Source: Nectonema munidae (taxonomy: Eukaryota; Nematomorpha; Nectonematoida; Nectonematidae). From it: a stretch of DNA of 64,000 bases. Position numbers and translations under genes: made by a program. Of this stretch, positions 1 to 11,099 are shown piece after piece (within the stretch, counting starts at the first letter, position 1; each line of letters starts with the position of its first letter). The stretch spans positions 124,001 to 188,000 of the forward strand of contig JAUIRK010000414.1 of NCBI GenBank assembly GCA_030549495.1, given 5' to 3'. The notes beneath the pieces were generated by a model that worked only from the letters and a program-made list of their open reading frames with translations, did not search any database and was not told where the DNA came from.

Positions 1-48
1 GCATTAAAAAAAGGCTCTTTCTGCTTCAATCCAAGTCTTATTGAAAGA

Positions 49-205
49 AGTCGGCAGATGGCCTAGTAGTAAGAGTGTGGGGTTTCGATCCAGATGGTCT
101 GGGTTCGATTCCTGATCTGATTGTGACTATCCTTACCATTTGCCCAGCTATGGAAGTTTATTCTTTCATTGGATGCGATACCGACAACTAAAAAATGTGC
201 CTGAT
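49..205 (+). repeat. tRNA-derived SINE, family 1, copy 1
   Basis: The head resembles a tRNA gene: an A-box-like TGGCCTAGTAGTAAGAGTG and a B-box GGGTTCGATTCC, followed by a non-tRNA body that ends in CGACAACTAAAAAA. A second copy at 1545-1690 shares the head, the body words CAGCTATG and TTATTCTT, and the same end. A shared tRNA-unrelated body marks a SINE rather than a working tRNA gene. Confidence 0.7.
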
Positions 206-350
206 ATGTATGTTCAAGACATTCACTTCGAAGACTCCTTGCTTCAAAATATTTAAATTCATTTTGAAAATGAACTTTATCCGTAGCATATTTATATTTC
301 GAATCAAACTTTCCATTTCAGTTAAAAAGATTCTTGGTTTATTTCATTTG

Positions 351-401
351 AACTATTGACCAAACTGGTTTGCAATGAAATTGGGAAAAAGGTACTTTGT
401 C
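351..401 (+). repeat. 51-bp perfect direct repeat, copy 1
   Basis: The stretch beginning AACTATTGACCAAACTGG and ending GGTACTTTGTC occurs again at 928-978, 577 bp downstream, with no mismatch that I can see. The second copy is joined directly to the end of a SINE fragment, so the pair probably marks a local duplication or insertion boundary. Confidence 0.75.
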
Positions 402-845
402 ATCACACCACTTTATAGCTAATATGCCTTGTCATTAATCAGTTCTATACTTTAAATATTATTTCGTTCTTAAAATTTTCATTCTGTGAAGACCTATAAA
501 TAGAAGTTATTTTGCTCGATTTTGAATTTTTGACTTATTATATACCTCGTGTAAATTATTATACACTGATATTAAAAATTGAGAGGGGAGGAATTCACCC
601 CTCTAAAGTAAATTAATTATACTTTTGAAATATCGACACTGAGTTTCTTCAACTTACTTGATCTTACGACTTCAGCGATCCTTTTCAAAGAAAAAATCCA
701 GATTATAAGTACTTTTCAAGAAATATTAGCTTGAAAAGAAGATTGTTAACAAAAGAGCTTGTCCATGAGCTTTTGAATAGATAAATGTTGCATCGCTTTG
801 AACATGCTAAAAAAAGAAGCGTTTTAAAAGCATGTAAGCACAATT

Positions 846-930
846 GCGCCGCTTGTATCGAACTATGAGGAAAGCAGGCTTGATGCGGGATCGAACCCAA
901 GACCTTGAGTTATCGAATCCAGCATCTAAC
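846..930 (-). repeat. tRNA-derived SINE, family 2, copy 1
   Basis: Read on the minus strand this has GTTAGATGCTGGATTC, an A-box region, then CTTGGGTTCGATCCCGCAT as B-box and CCTCATAGTTCGATAC. The same order occurs at 24558-24674, and decayed versions lie at 20429-20505 and 22308-22365. The front GGGGCGTG part seen at 24558 is missing here. Confidence 0.65.
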
Positions 931-978
931 TATTGACCAAACTGGTTTGCAATGAAATTGGGAAAAAGGTACTTTGTC
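928..978 (+). repeat. 51-bp perfect direct repeat, copy 2
   Basis: Identical to 351-401. Its first bases overlap the end of the SINE fragment, so the break point sits exactly at the SINE edge. Confidence 0.75.
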
Positions 979-1544
979 TAACGTCTAACACTGTCAAGAA
1001 TTAGATTGCAAAGGAAAAGACAGAAAATTTAAAAATTGTTTCTATAAAATGTAAAAGGTTTTTTGGTAAAAAACATTCTAAGATTATTTGGGGCGCATGT
1101 AATCTTGAATGAATATTTTATTTTTCATTTCTTATAGCGAGACATTAAACTTTTAGATGAATAGTTTTTGAGTGATATGACTATAAGTACATAAGTGTGA
1201 AAATAAATGAACGAATTTTGTATTTTTTTCATTTCAACACGTTAAATTTGACCTATTTTATGATGAAATTTTAACTAAAATCTTTGAAAGCTTCTTGGTA
1301 AATTTTAATTGTTATGCACTGCTGTATCAAATTGAGCCAGCGGTGTAAACCCAGTAGTAATACAAAAATGTCATTTTATTTTTCTCTTCAAAATTTCTAA
1401 CAATTTAAATCTTTTGTATACAGCGATTATTATCAAACCAAATTTAGATAGACTAGTCTAGTGATAAATACAATTAAAAAAAGCGAATAGAAACATACTT
1501 GATAAATATACACAAGTTCTAGGTATCATTTTGACTTTAAAAAT

Positions 1545-1690
1545 AGTCGGCAATGGCCTAGTCTAGGAAGCATAGCCTCTTGGTCCACTTGGTATGAATT
1601 TGATTCCCCATCATGATCATCCCTGCCATATTTCCAGCTATGAAAAATTATTCTTCCCTTGAATGCGTAATCGCCAACTAAAAAAATCGT
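1545..1690 (+). repeat. tRNA-derived SINE, family 1, copy 2
   Basis: It repeats the start AGTCGGCA-ATGGCCTAG, a decayed B-box (TTTGATTCCCC), the body CAGCTATGAAAA / TTATTCTTCC and the end CGCCAACTAAAAAAA of the copy at 49-205. The B-box has lost its TTCGA core, so this copy is older or inactive. Confidence 0.65.
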
Positions 1691-2860
1691 CATCAAAATA
1701 TCATGCCTTCAAATCTTATATCGTCACTTTCACAAATATAAATTTCGATTGCATGAATAAAAATTTTGGTTTGCCCTTTCATAAGCTTATTAGATATATA
1801 TATATATGGAAAAATTTTACATTCCAAAATTTATCCAAGCTCACTAGTGTGTTCCATTTTTTATATAATTCAAGGCTAAAGAAAAAATTAATACCAACAG
1901 CAAATAATGTGAACGAATTAAAGTAATATTTATAAAAAAGTTTTTTTTCTCCATTTTTTCAAGTTTTTTTGTTTCTCGTAGTACTGCTCTTCAAGCTTTT
2001 TTATGGGTAATTTTTCCATTATTTTTTCGACAATCAAAAGTTTTATTTATGCAATCGAAATTTTATTTATACATGCAAGATTTTTGTTTATGCGATCTAC
2101 TATTAAATCTCATCTACATCGTGTGAAATAATTTAGTCGTTTTGTTGATCAGTTGAGTAAAAAAGATCACCTATAATTTACATAGGAAGTGAAGATTTTG
2201 TGAGAATCTACATGTCTGACTTCTATTGAAAATAAAAAAGTCTGATTTTTTTACTTCATATTCAAGGTGAACTCTTAATTGTTTTGTGAAATAACATTTG
2301 GTAGTGGAGGACCAATTTGGATCAATTTGAATCACCACAATTACACGTTCAAAAAGCAATAAATGGCCTTAAAACAATATAAATAAAGGATATATAACAA
2401 TTTTACCCTTTCGTTTTATTTGTTTCCTAGTCATTCTATTTCAAAGTTTAAATTTCAAAAGTTTCACTAAAAGCTTATCGCGTTTTTTTTCAAGATTCAT
2501 TCAAAATATGAAAATATAATTTTTTTTTTCGATTATACGTGATTGCGGTGTCAAGTTCAACGGATAACGTTTTTGGGATGCATGATGTTCTGAGAGTTAA
2601 ATTGATTGAATATACAAGCGCATTGTAAAAGAGAAAGCGGACTCTGGTCCTCAGGGGATTAAGCCACCTAACTGGAGAAATTCTCAAATTTTGGGCTTTA
2701 TATAAATATGATTGGGTATTCATGCGAAGAAAGATACTTTTCTTGACCAATGGGCGTGTCTCATTAATATCTTGTGAATAATAGGCTTCCTTAATTGTAG
2801 TTTAAATAAAATATAAAAAAATATATTGCTTATGCAAAAGAATAAGGAAACCAATTTTGA
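1691..2860. other. AT-rich stretch with no recognised gene
   Basis: Only short AT-driven open frames occur. None shows a domain or motif I recognise, and there is no clear repeat structure. Confidence 0.5.
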
Positions 2861-2874
2861 AAAGAAGACTCAGG

Positions 2875-3143
2875 ATTGCTTAGTTCGAGGCAAAATATTC
2901 CATTCCTAATCCGACTTCTAGTACTTACAAAAATTCGACTCTTCCGACTCCAAGTACTTTATAAAGTTAACGTCAACTCTTCATTTCCTACTCCGACTAA
3001 AGAAGAAGCATTTCATAAGTTTGCAAAAATTATACAACCCAACTTTATAGACTTTACGAGATACATTTTATTGGATACAGAGTCACTGCTTAAATCTCGG
3101 ACTCTACCGAGTCCTGACTCCGGCCCCGATTTCGCATCCTTGC
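2875..3143. repeat. Short inverted-end element with GACTCCGACTCC-type ends, copy 1
   Basis: The left end reads AGGATTGCTTAGTTCGAGG and the right end, reversed, AGGATGCGAAATCGGGGCCG. The inside is rich in CCGACT/CGACTC words and contains TAGTACTTACAAAA. The copy at 37859-38123 has the same plan (AGGATTGCAAAGTCG left; AGGGGTGCGAAGTCGG reversed right). Decayed relatives appear near 43150-43380 and 46696-46760. An open frame covers most of it (2876-3154) but is a by-product of the repeat. Confidence 0.55.
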
Positions 3144-3289
3144 GAAGAGTATGATTTAATTCAATCGTAAGCCAAATTATTTGACAAAAGGGAAGTCATG
3201 GACAATTCGTTTTACATGAGAAGAACGATACTTCGCTATCAAGACAGTTGTTTCATTTGATTGTTTTTTAGAAGATGATCTAACACAGT

Positions 3290-4860
3290 GTATCTCAACC
3301 ATTTTACCCAGAAGGAGCTCTTTGAACCTTTATAAAAAATTTAATCCCCCCCCCCCGTTTTCCAAAATGATCTACCTAAAAATTTCAATTTGAAAAAATG
3401 TTCAGTATCTATAATTTATTACACCTCATCCTGATAATCATCAGGCGGTTTTCAACTAAAGCAAGTCATCATCACTAAGTCCAAGTCAAAAGCACTAAAT
3501 CCAAGTCATCATCATCACTAAGTTCTGGAAAATATCTCTTGAACTCATTTTCAAATGATGTCAAATGATGTACAATGATATTTTTTTGAAACTGTGGAAG
3601 CACTTTTTCTTCACCTCAAATATTGTAACGTTATTTGTATTTACTTTTCTTTTCCAATTATCCAGTTTGCTGATAAAAGCTTTCAATGAATCAACGAATT
3701 TTATGATATTCGTATCTCTTACTTGCATTTGTATATTAAGCTTACTGAGTTGTTGAAAAATGTCACCCAAATATGGCTATTTCATGATCCATTTCTCACC
3801 AGCCAAGCAAATGCAAATAAATCCACCTTGCCTTGAACTTCAAAAATAATAAGCTCATATCTATATAAATAAAAAATATATAAATATCATATCTATATAA
3901 TAAAGAAAAGTTTCACATTTCCTTTTGAGAGCCATCCAATATTTGTTTGAAAAAGAAACAGATGGTGGTCAGCACCCATATTATTACACGATTGTTTGAA
4001 AAGACATCACTTTAGATATTCCACCTTTGTTATAATTCACAATCTGAATTATTTGAACTGGAATATTTCCTAGTGAAGCTGATAGTGTTTTTGAAGCCAG
4101 TGCCTGATGTTGAATCATACAATGAATGGATTTCATTTGTGGAGATAGATGTTTCAAAGAAACTTGGAATCCTGATTTGGTCCCCAACATAGCTGGTGCC
4201 CTGCTATGTTCCATGAAAGATTTTTTAATTCAATAAAAAATTAGATAATATCAGAGGCTTTGGTAGTTGTTTCAAGAGAAAAACAAAGCGAAACTGTTCT
4301 TTAAATGAATCTGAGTGTACAAAGTCATCACTTGAGAGCACGATGCCTCATCAAGTTGAATTGCATATAACTCAAACACTTCAGACTTGATCTCTTGCAC
4401 AACTTGATCTTTGATATCAGTTGCTATGTCACTGATTCTTCTTTGAGTTGTATTGTCTGATAATGAAACTGCGGCAAGTTTTTCCTCCAAACCATTTCCC
4501 AACACTATTTCCAGGATTTTAAGAGCACAGGGTTAAATCAACGTTTCTTCATTTGAGGGCGGTTTTTTTGTTTTGGAATCTCCACGGCTACACTATAAGA
4601 AACGGCAATGAGCTTTGGACTTGATTCTTGAAATTTTCCTGTTGAATCTAATTTCATACTTTTAAGAGCATTTCTATGACCCTCAAATGTCCTTTTCTTT
4701 GTATTGAGGATGAACATTTAGTAAATCTTGCTTTAACTTTGTAGGCTTCATAGAATCATTTGATAAAGCGGTCGAACAAATTGCACATTGTGGTTTTTCT
4801 TCTTCATTAATGATGATAGATGTGAATCAATATTCAATATATTTTGGACTTTAAATTGAG
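3290..4860 (-). mobile_element. hAT transposon relic, ZBED5/SCAND3-like transposase
   Basis: Three minus-strand pieces carry a hAT transposase in order. The piece at 4272-4505 has SDNTTQRRISDIATDIKDQ and FELYAIQLDEASC; 3984-4214 has APAMLGTKSGFQ and KSIHCMIQHQALASKTL; 3561-3770 has GDIFQQLSKLN. These are motifs I know from the ZBED5-type branch of domesticated and free hAT transposases. A plausible terminal repeat, CAGTGTATCTCAACC, lies at 3291-3305, but I found no matching end on the other side. The frames are separated by stops and small gaps, so this is a pseudogene. The BED zinc-finger part was not seen. Confidence 0.75.
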
Positions 4861-4899
4861 AAAATTAAAAATCAAGCGTCAATAGATATAACATATATT

Positions 4900-5340
4900 G
4901 CCAATTGAAATATTAGGAGGGGAGGAGTATGCTCAGTAATTACACATCTGTCAACCTAAATTTTATAAAACATAGACATTTTACCTAAAAAGAAAGAATT
5001 GAAAGAACCTTGAAAAAATGCATTTTAGCAAAGAAAGAATCTTAAATATTATAAAAATTGGGAGACAAAAATCTAGAAGGGGAGAGTGAGAAGAATAAAA
5101 AAAAGAGTCTCCAGGCTTAACAGATCTGTAATCGTAGGAAAATATTAAGACTAAAAATTAGTAAATTAAATAGTATATTTACCATAAGAAGCAGGAAAAA
5201 TATTAATCTTGAAATCACTAGAAAAATATAGTCAAAGCCTATTGTCGAAAGGGATCCATAAAGAAATTGAAAAATATATATTCAAGTCTGAGCTGGGAGC
5301 CAGGGCTATGTATAACAATGACGATAAAAAATTGTAATAT
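4900..5340. other. No recognised feature
   Basis: AT-rich DNA with no open frame over 60 codons and no repeat I could match elsewhere in the window. Confidence 0.45.
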
Positions 5341-5344
5341 ATTT

Positions 5345-5460
5345 AAATCAGAGGCGTAGCCAGTTTTTATTCTCGTGAGTGTTATAAAAATCCATAGTGT
5401 GGCCAAAAAATGTGATTTTATTAAAAGCCTTCTGCCCCCCGCTTTTTAAAAAATTACATC
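5345..5460. repeat. hAT-like MITE fragment with GGCGTAGCC end
   Basis: CAGAGGCGTAGCCAG at 5350-5364 matches the CAGTGGCGTAGCC end of the complete short element at 15775-15912. A C-run (GCCCCCCGC) follows, as inside that element. The other end was not found. Confidence 0.4.
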
Positions 5461-5656
5461 TCACAATTTTGAAGGCATGGATAAAACCAATAGCTACTCT
5501 GACACCTCGTTTAGATCGTAGCTTTAAACTGATAAGAATAACCAGGAGTAGAGAAATATTAATTTTCTTAATGATTTAACTGGCAAAAATTTTTAATCAA
5601 TGAATTCAATTTTTTATAGGTTATATGGAAAATAATTTCTTGCATGCCTTCTACGA

Positions 5657-5950
5657 CTAAATTATTGTTGTGCTGAAATTTTGAGCCAGGCTCAGAGTGC
5701 CCCTCGTCCTTTCATTTTTGTCCCCCGTGTCATAAGTATAACGTGAACAAAGTTTTGGTAAATGTCTTTCTCTCATAGATTTAACCTCCTTTACGAGATA
5801 CATTTTTGATAATTTTTCTGATATATTCATGTTTCGCGCTAATACTTTGCGGATGGCGCCATTCTTCTTAATCCGTGTTTCATTGAAGAAAAACGCAAAC
5901 ATTTCTGCTTCTAAGCCGTGAATATGGATTTTTTCCTCTTGATTCATCAT
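5657..5950 (-). CDS. Unrecognised 97-codon open frame
   Basis: An open frame of 97 codons starts MMNQEEKIHIHGLEAEMFAF and has a balanced, basic middle part (KVLARNMNISEKLSKMYLVK) and a CSRYTYDTGDKNERTRGT tail. Its composition is less AT-driven than the neighbouring chance frames, which is the only reason to list it. I recognise no domain, signal peptide or membrane segment. There is no clear polyadenylation site or splice signal to decide between a small gene, an exon and part of an unknown repeat. Treat it as a weak hypothetical. Confidence 0.2.
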   Translation of the reverse strand: MMNQEEKIHIHGLEAEMFAFFFNETRIKKNGAIRKVLARNMNISEKLSKMYLVKEVKSMRERHLPKLCSRYTYDTGDKNERTRGTLSLAQNFSTTII

Positions 5951-5959
5951 TCCCTCACT

Positions 5960-6590
5960 GTATTAGCTGGATAAGATAGCGTATTGGCTGGAATAAAAAT
6001 AGCGCGTGATTAACCAAAAAGCCTGAATTAATCTCGTCGACTCTTTTATTTCCCGGACAAAACAATCTCGATTTAGCCTAAAACAAGTGACGACCAGGAA
6101 AACGAACTTTTCAAAAATAAGAGAAATTTTTAAAATTTGCCATAAAATGGATGCGAAATTCTATTTTACTTTTAAAAAAAAGTCAAGTAATACAAATCTA
6201 ACTAAAGCTATTTGCTTTTCAAACTTTTTCTCACGGTTGCTACAAATTCTGTGTGGAGGGAAACTCGAAATTCAAAATTTTATTAAATTCAACTTAAATA
6301 CCTCAAAATATCTAAAGTTTAAAAACATTACGCCTTGAAAATGTTTATTTCTAACTAAAAAAAAGCTCAGATTCTGTGCAATTTCACGTGTGATGGATTT
6401 TTAAAATGTTTTTTCGACTGCTACTTATTCTGCGTATATTGGAATCTAGTGTTGGAGAAGAATTGCATGAACAAGGTGACGGAGTCGGATCTAGAAGATA
6501 ATTTACCCCGGGCAATTTTATAACATTTTTTTAAATAATTTTTTCTGAGTTTTCTATATGCAAAATCACTGTGAATGAATAATGTCTAGA
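5960..6590. other. No recognised feature
   Basis: AT-rich. The open frame at 6087-6338 is lysine, phenylalanine and asparagine-rich and shows no domain. Confidence 0.4.
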
Positions 6591-8561
6591 CTCTAGAGCA
6601 GGGGTAGGCAATCTTTTCAGGGTGAGGGCCAGATGGGACATTTGAAATGAGCTCACGGGCCAAAGAAGCAAAATATCAGATTTACTTTAATTTTTATAAT
6701 ATTTATACTACATTTTTACATGCTTTATCATTAAATGATAATAATTGGTAAAAACAAAATAGTACAAAGTAATTTATTCAAAACTACAAATCAATGAGAC
6801 TGTTGGTACTGTTTTCTATTAAGAAGTTTTGTGATGTCTGGATCAATGCTTGAGGTAGACAACCTAAGAACGCCATTAAGGTGGCGGTCTGAGAGTTGAG
6901 AGCGAAGGTAGTAAGACTTGGTGTAATTCATTTTCGAAAATAACTGCTCACAGCAGTAAGTGCTACCGAACATAGCCACAATTCTTTGAATATGCGTAAT
7001 TAAATTTGGGAAATTGTTAGTAGGAAAAACAAAATTTTGAAAGAAAAACAGAGGAGATGACAAGCTGAACTTTGCTCTCAATTTCTCATCGCACTGTAGT
7101 TCCACCAACTCCATCTGCAGAGATGCAGGAGCGTCTTCCACATTGAAGTCAAATGGAGAAGAAAAAGCTTGAAGTCTGTACTTAACAATCTTAGTGCTGC
7201 AAAACCGGTAGCAAATTCTTCACGCAGTATTTTGATAACACTAACGCAGGCGTCCTGGTCTATATTCGCAGGAACACATGCAACAAGATGAGAAAAATGT
7301 GAATAGGTTGAGTGTATCCAGCAGTTTCGCAATGACGAATAAGCAGCGAAGTTGCGCCTTTTTTTCTCCAACCATTGCTGGAGCAGCGTCAGTTGTCAAA
7401 CATACAAGACGGGAAAGATCCAAAGAGTACTCATCAACACATCGAAGCAACGCTGAAAAAATATTTTGTCCCGTGACAGTGTCGCGAAGTGGGATAAGTT
7501 GGAGGAATTCCTCAAAAACTTGAAGATCTTGAGTAACACCTCTAATAAAAATAGACAACTGTGTTGTGTCCTTTCTGACTGTGCTTTCATCCAAAGCAAG
7601 AGAAAATGCTTCAAATTTCGAGATACGTGTCTTAAGTGAGTCGTTTACGTTGTCGGACATATCTTCAATGCGGCGGCAAACAGTACGGGAAGAAAGACTC
7701 ACTTTCTCAAAGGCAGAACGCTGTTCGGGACAGATGGAATCCAGTGAATGGCTTCATTCGGTAAGCGAGGATTTTGGAGACTTCGTCGCGCGTGTTACAT
7801 TTTCCGCCTCAACATTCTGCTTGTGAAAAAGAGAAAATTGTTTCTCCAGGTTGCTTTTCAGTTTATCAATTGAAACTTTTCGTTCAACAGCAGACATCGA
7901 AGCGAACTTTGAAGAGCCATGTTCTGTCTCCCAGTGACGTCTTACGTTGTATTCTTTTAGAACAGCTAATTTTTTCAAACATATGAGACATTGTACATGT
8001 CCAAAGCGCTCTATGAAAAAATACCATTCCCACTTAGGGTTGAACGTTCTACCCTCGAGATCAACCTTTCTCTTCTTAACGGGACAGACATTAGCTTGAA
8101 TAAAAATTATTATTATACAAAAAAACAAAATATCACAAAGCTTCTTCTTTGATTATTGTAGAATTGAAAAATTAAAATTTAGTTGCTACATGAGTATATT
8201 ATGATACACTGTAAATTCACTATAAATTCATGACAATCAGGGCATTTGTTGTTATGTTTGCTCTCTTGCAAATACTCCATTACAATTGATATCAGATGTG
8301 TATGATGAATCAGTCTCTACCAAACACATGCTGTCTTACATATGAAATAAGATTTCTTGAAAATGTAGCTCGTCTAGTACGAAAACAAATACATGAATAG
8401 GCTGCAATGCAACCTTATTATTGTATAGTACTAATGAAAAACATCTTATTTTAATTTCTTGTAGGTATGCGGGCCAGATTCTAAACTAAAATTAAAAGAT
8501 CGGCGGACCGAATGAAAATGTTTGGCGGGCGGGCCGGAGGTTGCCTACCCCTGCTCTAGAG
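6591..8561 (-). mobile_element. hAT DNA transposon with both ends and perfect 8-bp target duplication
   Basis: The element runs from 6599 (CAGGGGTAGGCAA) to 8553 (TTGCCTACCCCTG). It is flanked on both sides by CTCTAGAG (6591-6598 and 8554-8561), an exact 8-bp target duplication as expected of hAT transposons. The subterminal parts are also related: GTGAGGGCCAGATGGGACA on the left, and GGCGGGCGGGCCGGAGG on the right. The transposase lies on the minus strand in three pieces that miss large middle parts. At about 1.96 kb the element is shorter than a full autonomous hAT, so it is probably immobile on its own. Confidence 0.9.
6791..8128 (-). pseudogene. hAT transposase (Charlie/ZBED-like), broken
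   Basis: Reading from the right, 8128-7754 encodes a BED-type zinc finger: WEWYFFIERFGHVQCLICLK with the later RRHWETEHG supply the C-x2-C and H-x4/5-H ligands. 7702-7241 encodes part of the RNase H-like core, with FSLALDESTVRKDTTQLSIF (first catalytic Asp region) and LVCLTTDAAPAMVGEKK (second acidic motif). 7141-6791 encodes the C-terminal dimerisation part (IVAMFGSTYCCEQLFSKMNY, then RSQLSDRHLNGVLRLSTSS). The pieces are in different frames, and the alpha-helical insertion between the core and the C-terminus is mostly absent. The order and spacing match GTF2IRD2/ZBED-type hAT proteins. It is a relic inside its own terminal repeats. Confidence 0.85.
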
Positions 8562-9620
8562 TATTACGTATATTCATATTATTTTCCGCATCTGAGATGC
8601 AACTTTTCTTACACAAAATGAAACTATTTCTGATTGAACTTTACACAGATATCCTGAAAACTTGGTTTTGGAGAAGGAAGGGGGGGGGGGTGGAGTGGGG
8701 AATCTTCCATTGCCCACTCTTAATCCGCCACTTTAAAGTGAACCTAGATTTTTTCTTTTTCTGAAACCTTTATATCCAAACGATCAAGTATTCCCCAAAA
8801 CAAATATAGTTTAATTCTTTCAATCATTGCTTTTCGAATATTTATCATCTTCAAGGAATTCAAGTATTATTAGCTTTTTTTATACCTTGTTCTGCCATTA
8901 AAAACAAACTTGGAAAATACTTCTGATTTTTGTTTCTATAGCAAATTACACAATTAATTGCCTCTGCTTGGTTAGGATCTTTTTGATACGCATAAATTTG
9001 AAGCAAGGACATTACTTTACTTGGGATATTCGAGCTTTGAGTACGCATTTTTATAGAGTTTTCAGAAAGGAGTAGAGATAGATTTTTGATGCACTCTTTC
9101 CTACCACTTTTTTGATATAAAATTTAGTGTTATTCCATACCTTATTAGAGAAGTGTTCAGAGCAGCCATGTTGAGATAATTACTGAATACAACCATTATC
9201 CAAACCGTTATAAAGGTGACCATTGCGTTATTTTCATGAATATAGGCAACAAGCGAAGCACACGTCGAATACAGAAAATCCTTGATCATACTCAGCTAAT
9301 CTCCAGCTTTTTAGATATTGAGTCTTGTCGTGGTCCATGAAAAAAGGATCACACACTATCCCCGTGCCTTTATGTATGTTAGAAGAAGGCACACGCTTTT
9401 TTACAATTTCGCATCTTTATGAGTAAGCCCTTTCGTATAAAATTTAAACGTATAATTAAACTACGTGTTGGCGTCATTCAAATGCTATGATTTGATCCAC
9501 CATTATTTTCCAGGCTTTCTTGAATTGTGTACACTTTTATAGGACAATTTCCTCTGAATCTTAGAGGTTCTTCTCCAACGCTAACATAATCTTGTGATTT
9601 TCAGTATTTCAAAATATAAT
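8562..9620. other. No recognised feature
   Basis: Contains a G-run near 8681-8690 and short AT-rich frames. Nothing resembles a known domain or repeat. Confidence 0.4.
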
Positions 9621-9628
9621 TTATTTCG

Positions 9629-9723
9629 GATCTCCTGAAGAACAGCCACCCCAGTACAGTTTTTTCGTATCAACTGAAGAACAACGACCCCTATCCACTA
9701 TTCTGAAGAATAACCTCCGCACT
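9629..9723. repeat. CTGAAGAA short repeat cluster
   Basis: Three imperfect copies of a word like TCCTGAAGAACAGCCACCCC lie at about 9631, 9671 and 9701, and a fourth (TCCTGAAGAATAGCTGCCCC) at 10192. They bracket the Merlin transposase relic at 9775-9957, so they could be remains of its terminal region. This link is inference. Confidence 0.4.
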
Positions 9724-9774
9724 TAAAATTTCATTAGAGATGCGATATTTTGAGTGCGAATTCCTTTCTCTTTA

Positions 9775-9957
9775 TTAACAAAATTTGAAGTATGTTTTGT
9801 GATTAAAACCTAATCTCGCGTATACTCGCCATCCATCACTGTAAATAACTGATCCAGGTCGAACCACTTTTTCTATTAGAGGAAGTAATGTTTCTGCACT
9901 TCTTTCTATCTTTAACAGTTTCCATATACCCGATAGCAGAAGGAAAAAAGGTATCAA
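9775..9957 (-). pseudogene. Merlin (IS1016/ISXO2-like) transposase fragment
   Basis: The 60-codon frame contains IERSAETLLPLIEKVVRPGS followed by VIYSDGWRVYARLGFNHKT. I recognise this as the block around the second catalytic Asp (YSD.W..Y) of the ISXO2-like DDE transposase domain used by eukaryotic Merlin elements. Only about a fifth of the usual protein is present; the N-terminal zinc-ribbon part and the last catalytic residue are absent. Another Merlin relic lies at 57740-58040. It is a plain DNA transposon remnant, not bacterial DNA, because no bacterial neighbour exists and the surroundings are AT-rich animal sequence. Confidence 0.75.
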
Positions 9958-10209
9958 CTAAACCAAAAACCCAAATTTGTTTTGAGGAGTTCTTCTACAA
10001 TGATATTTTGGTTTGTATGAAAAAAAGAAATACTCTGGTATTTAATCTTATTACTAGAGCAGTTATTGTGTATTTATAGGAAGTTACCATGATATTTAAT
10101 CTTATAAGAAGTATCAACAGTATGACCTTTCCCGAAGAAAAAAATGTGATGAATATATATGTCATATCTTAATGTAAAAGTAATTGATAAACTCCTGAAG
10201 AATAGCTGC

Positions 10210-11090
10210 CCCAAAATTTCACTTGCTATGATTTGGGTTCTTGTGCGAAGTTTAGAAAAATTTATACTATGGATTTCAGAGAAGGTTTTTTCACATTTTA
10301 TAATATTTATTTGAATTTTTTTCTTTTTATCGTGGAAAAAAATGAAAGGTACAATAGGAAAAACAATAGCAAATTCTTTGAAAGTTTAAGAACAAAAAAA
10401 CCTAGAATGAAACATAACATTGATCTAATAATTTTGCCACTAATACTAGAAAAAAGCTAAAAATTCAAATATACGTTTGTATTTTGTTAACAATAACCTT
10501 ATTTCGTCTCAAAATTTTTAATTAAAAAAAATTTATTAGCATTTATAGTGAAATGTAGAAAATCACTATTTCAGTCAATGGTTGAATGACAAACTTAGAG
10601 CCAGTAGAAATAACATCATAATAAACTGACAGGTGTCATTCAGAAGAGTTCACCAATCAAGAGCATTTATGATATGTTTTATGACAAGGATTACATACTT
10701 TTGTACTCTAAAATATTATTTTTTACAAAAGTTGTCTCTTCTAGGATTCTAGATATGAATTTTATGTGTTTAGAAAATAAACCTACTTGAAAAGGTTTGT
10801 TTGAAATGATTCATGAAAATTTTTGCTGAAGCAATTTTATCACTTTGAAATCTCTTGAAAAAGGATCATCAAAACAGAAAAACTTGAAATAAACTTTAAA
10901 ATTTGTTTTTACTGATATCATCTTTGACAAATAAAGATCCAATTTTATGAGCGTAAATTTTTCTATAGGTATCTTCTCATATGCCTAATTTCCAATCATA
11001 TATCGACATGCTATATAAGCGAAAAGTTTATCAATAGTAAAAGACTACCTCTCGGTGTATTTCTTCAAAACTGTATTCAACACCATCAGG
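10210..11090. other. No recognised feature
   Basis: AT-rich DNA with chance open frames (10233-10460 is Phe/Asn/Lys-rich) and no domain. Confidence 0.4.
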
Positions 11091-11099
11091 TGAAAACTC

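Noticed and set aside
49-120. A tRNA gene
   Set aside because: The A and B boxes are present, but no cloverleaf with paired acceptor stem can be formed, and the same tRNA-like head plus a non-tRNA body recurs at 1545-1690. It is a SINE.
2876-3154. A 92-codon host gene
   Set aside because: The frame follows a repeat whose CGACTC wording keeps it open; the same repeat at 37859 gives a different protein.
9775-9957. Bacterial contamination, because the protein looks like IS1595/ISXO2 transposase
   Set aside because: Merlin elements of animals carry the same domain, and the surroundings are continuous AT-rich eukaryotic DNA with other animal transposons.
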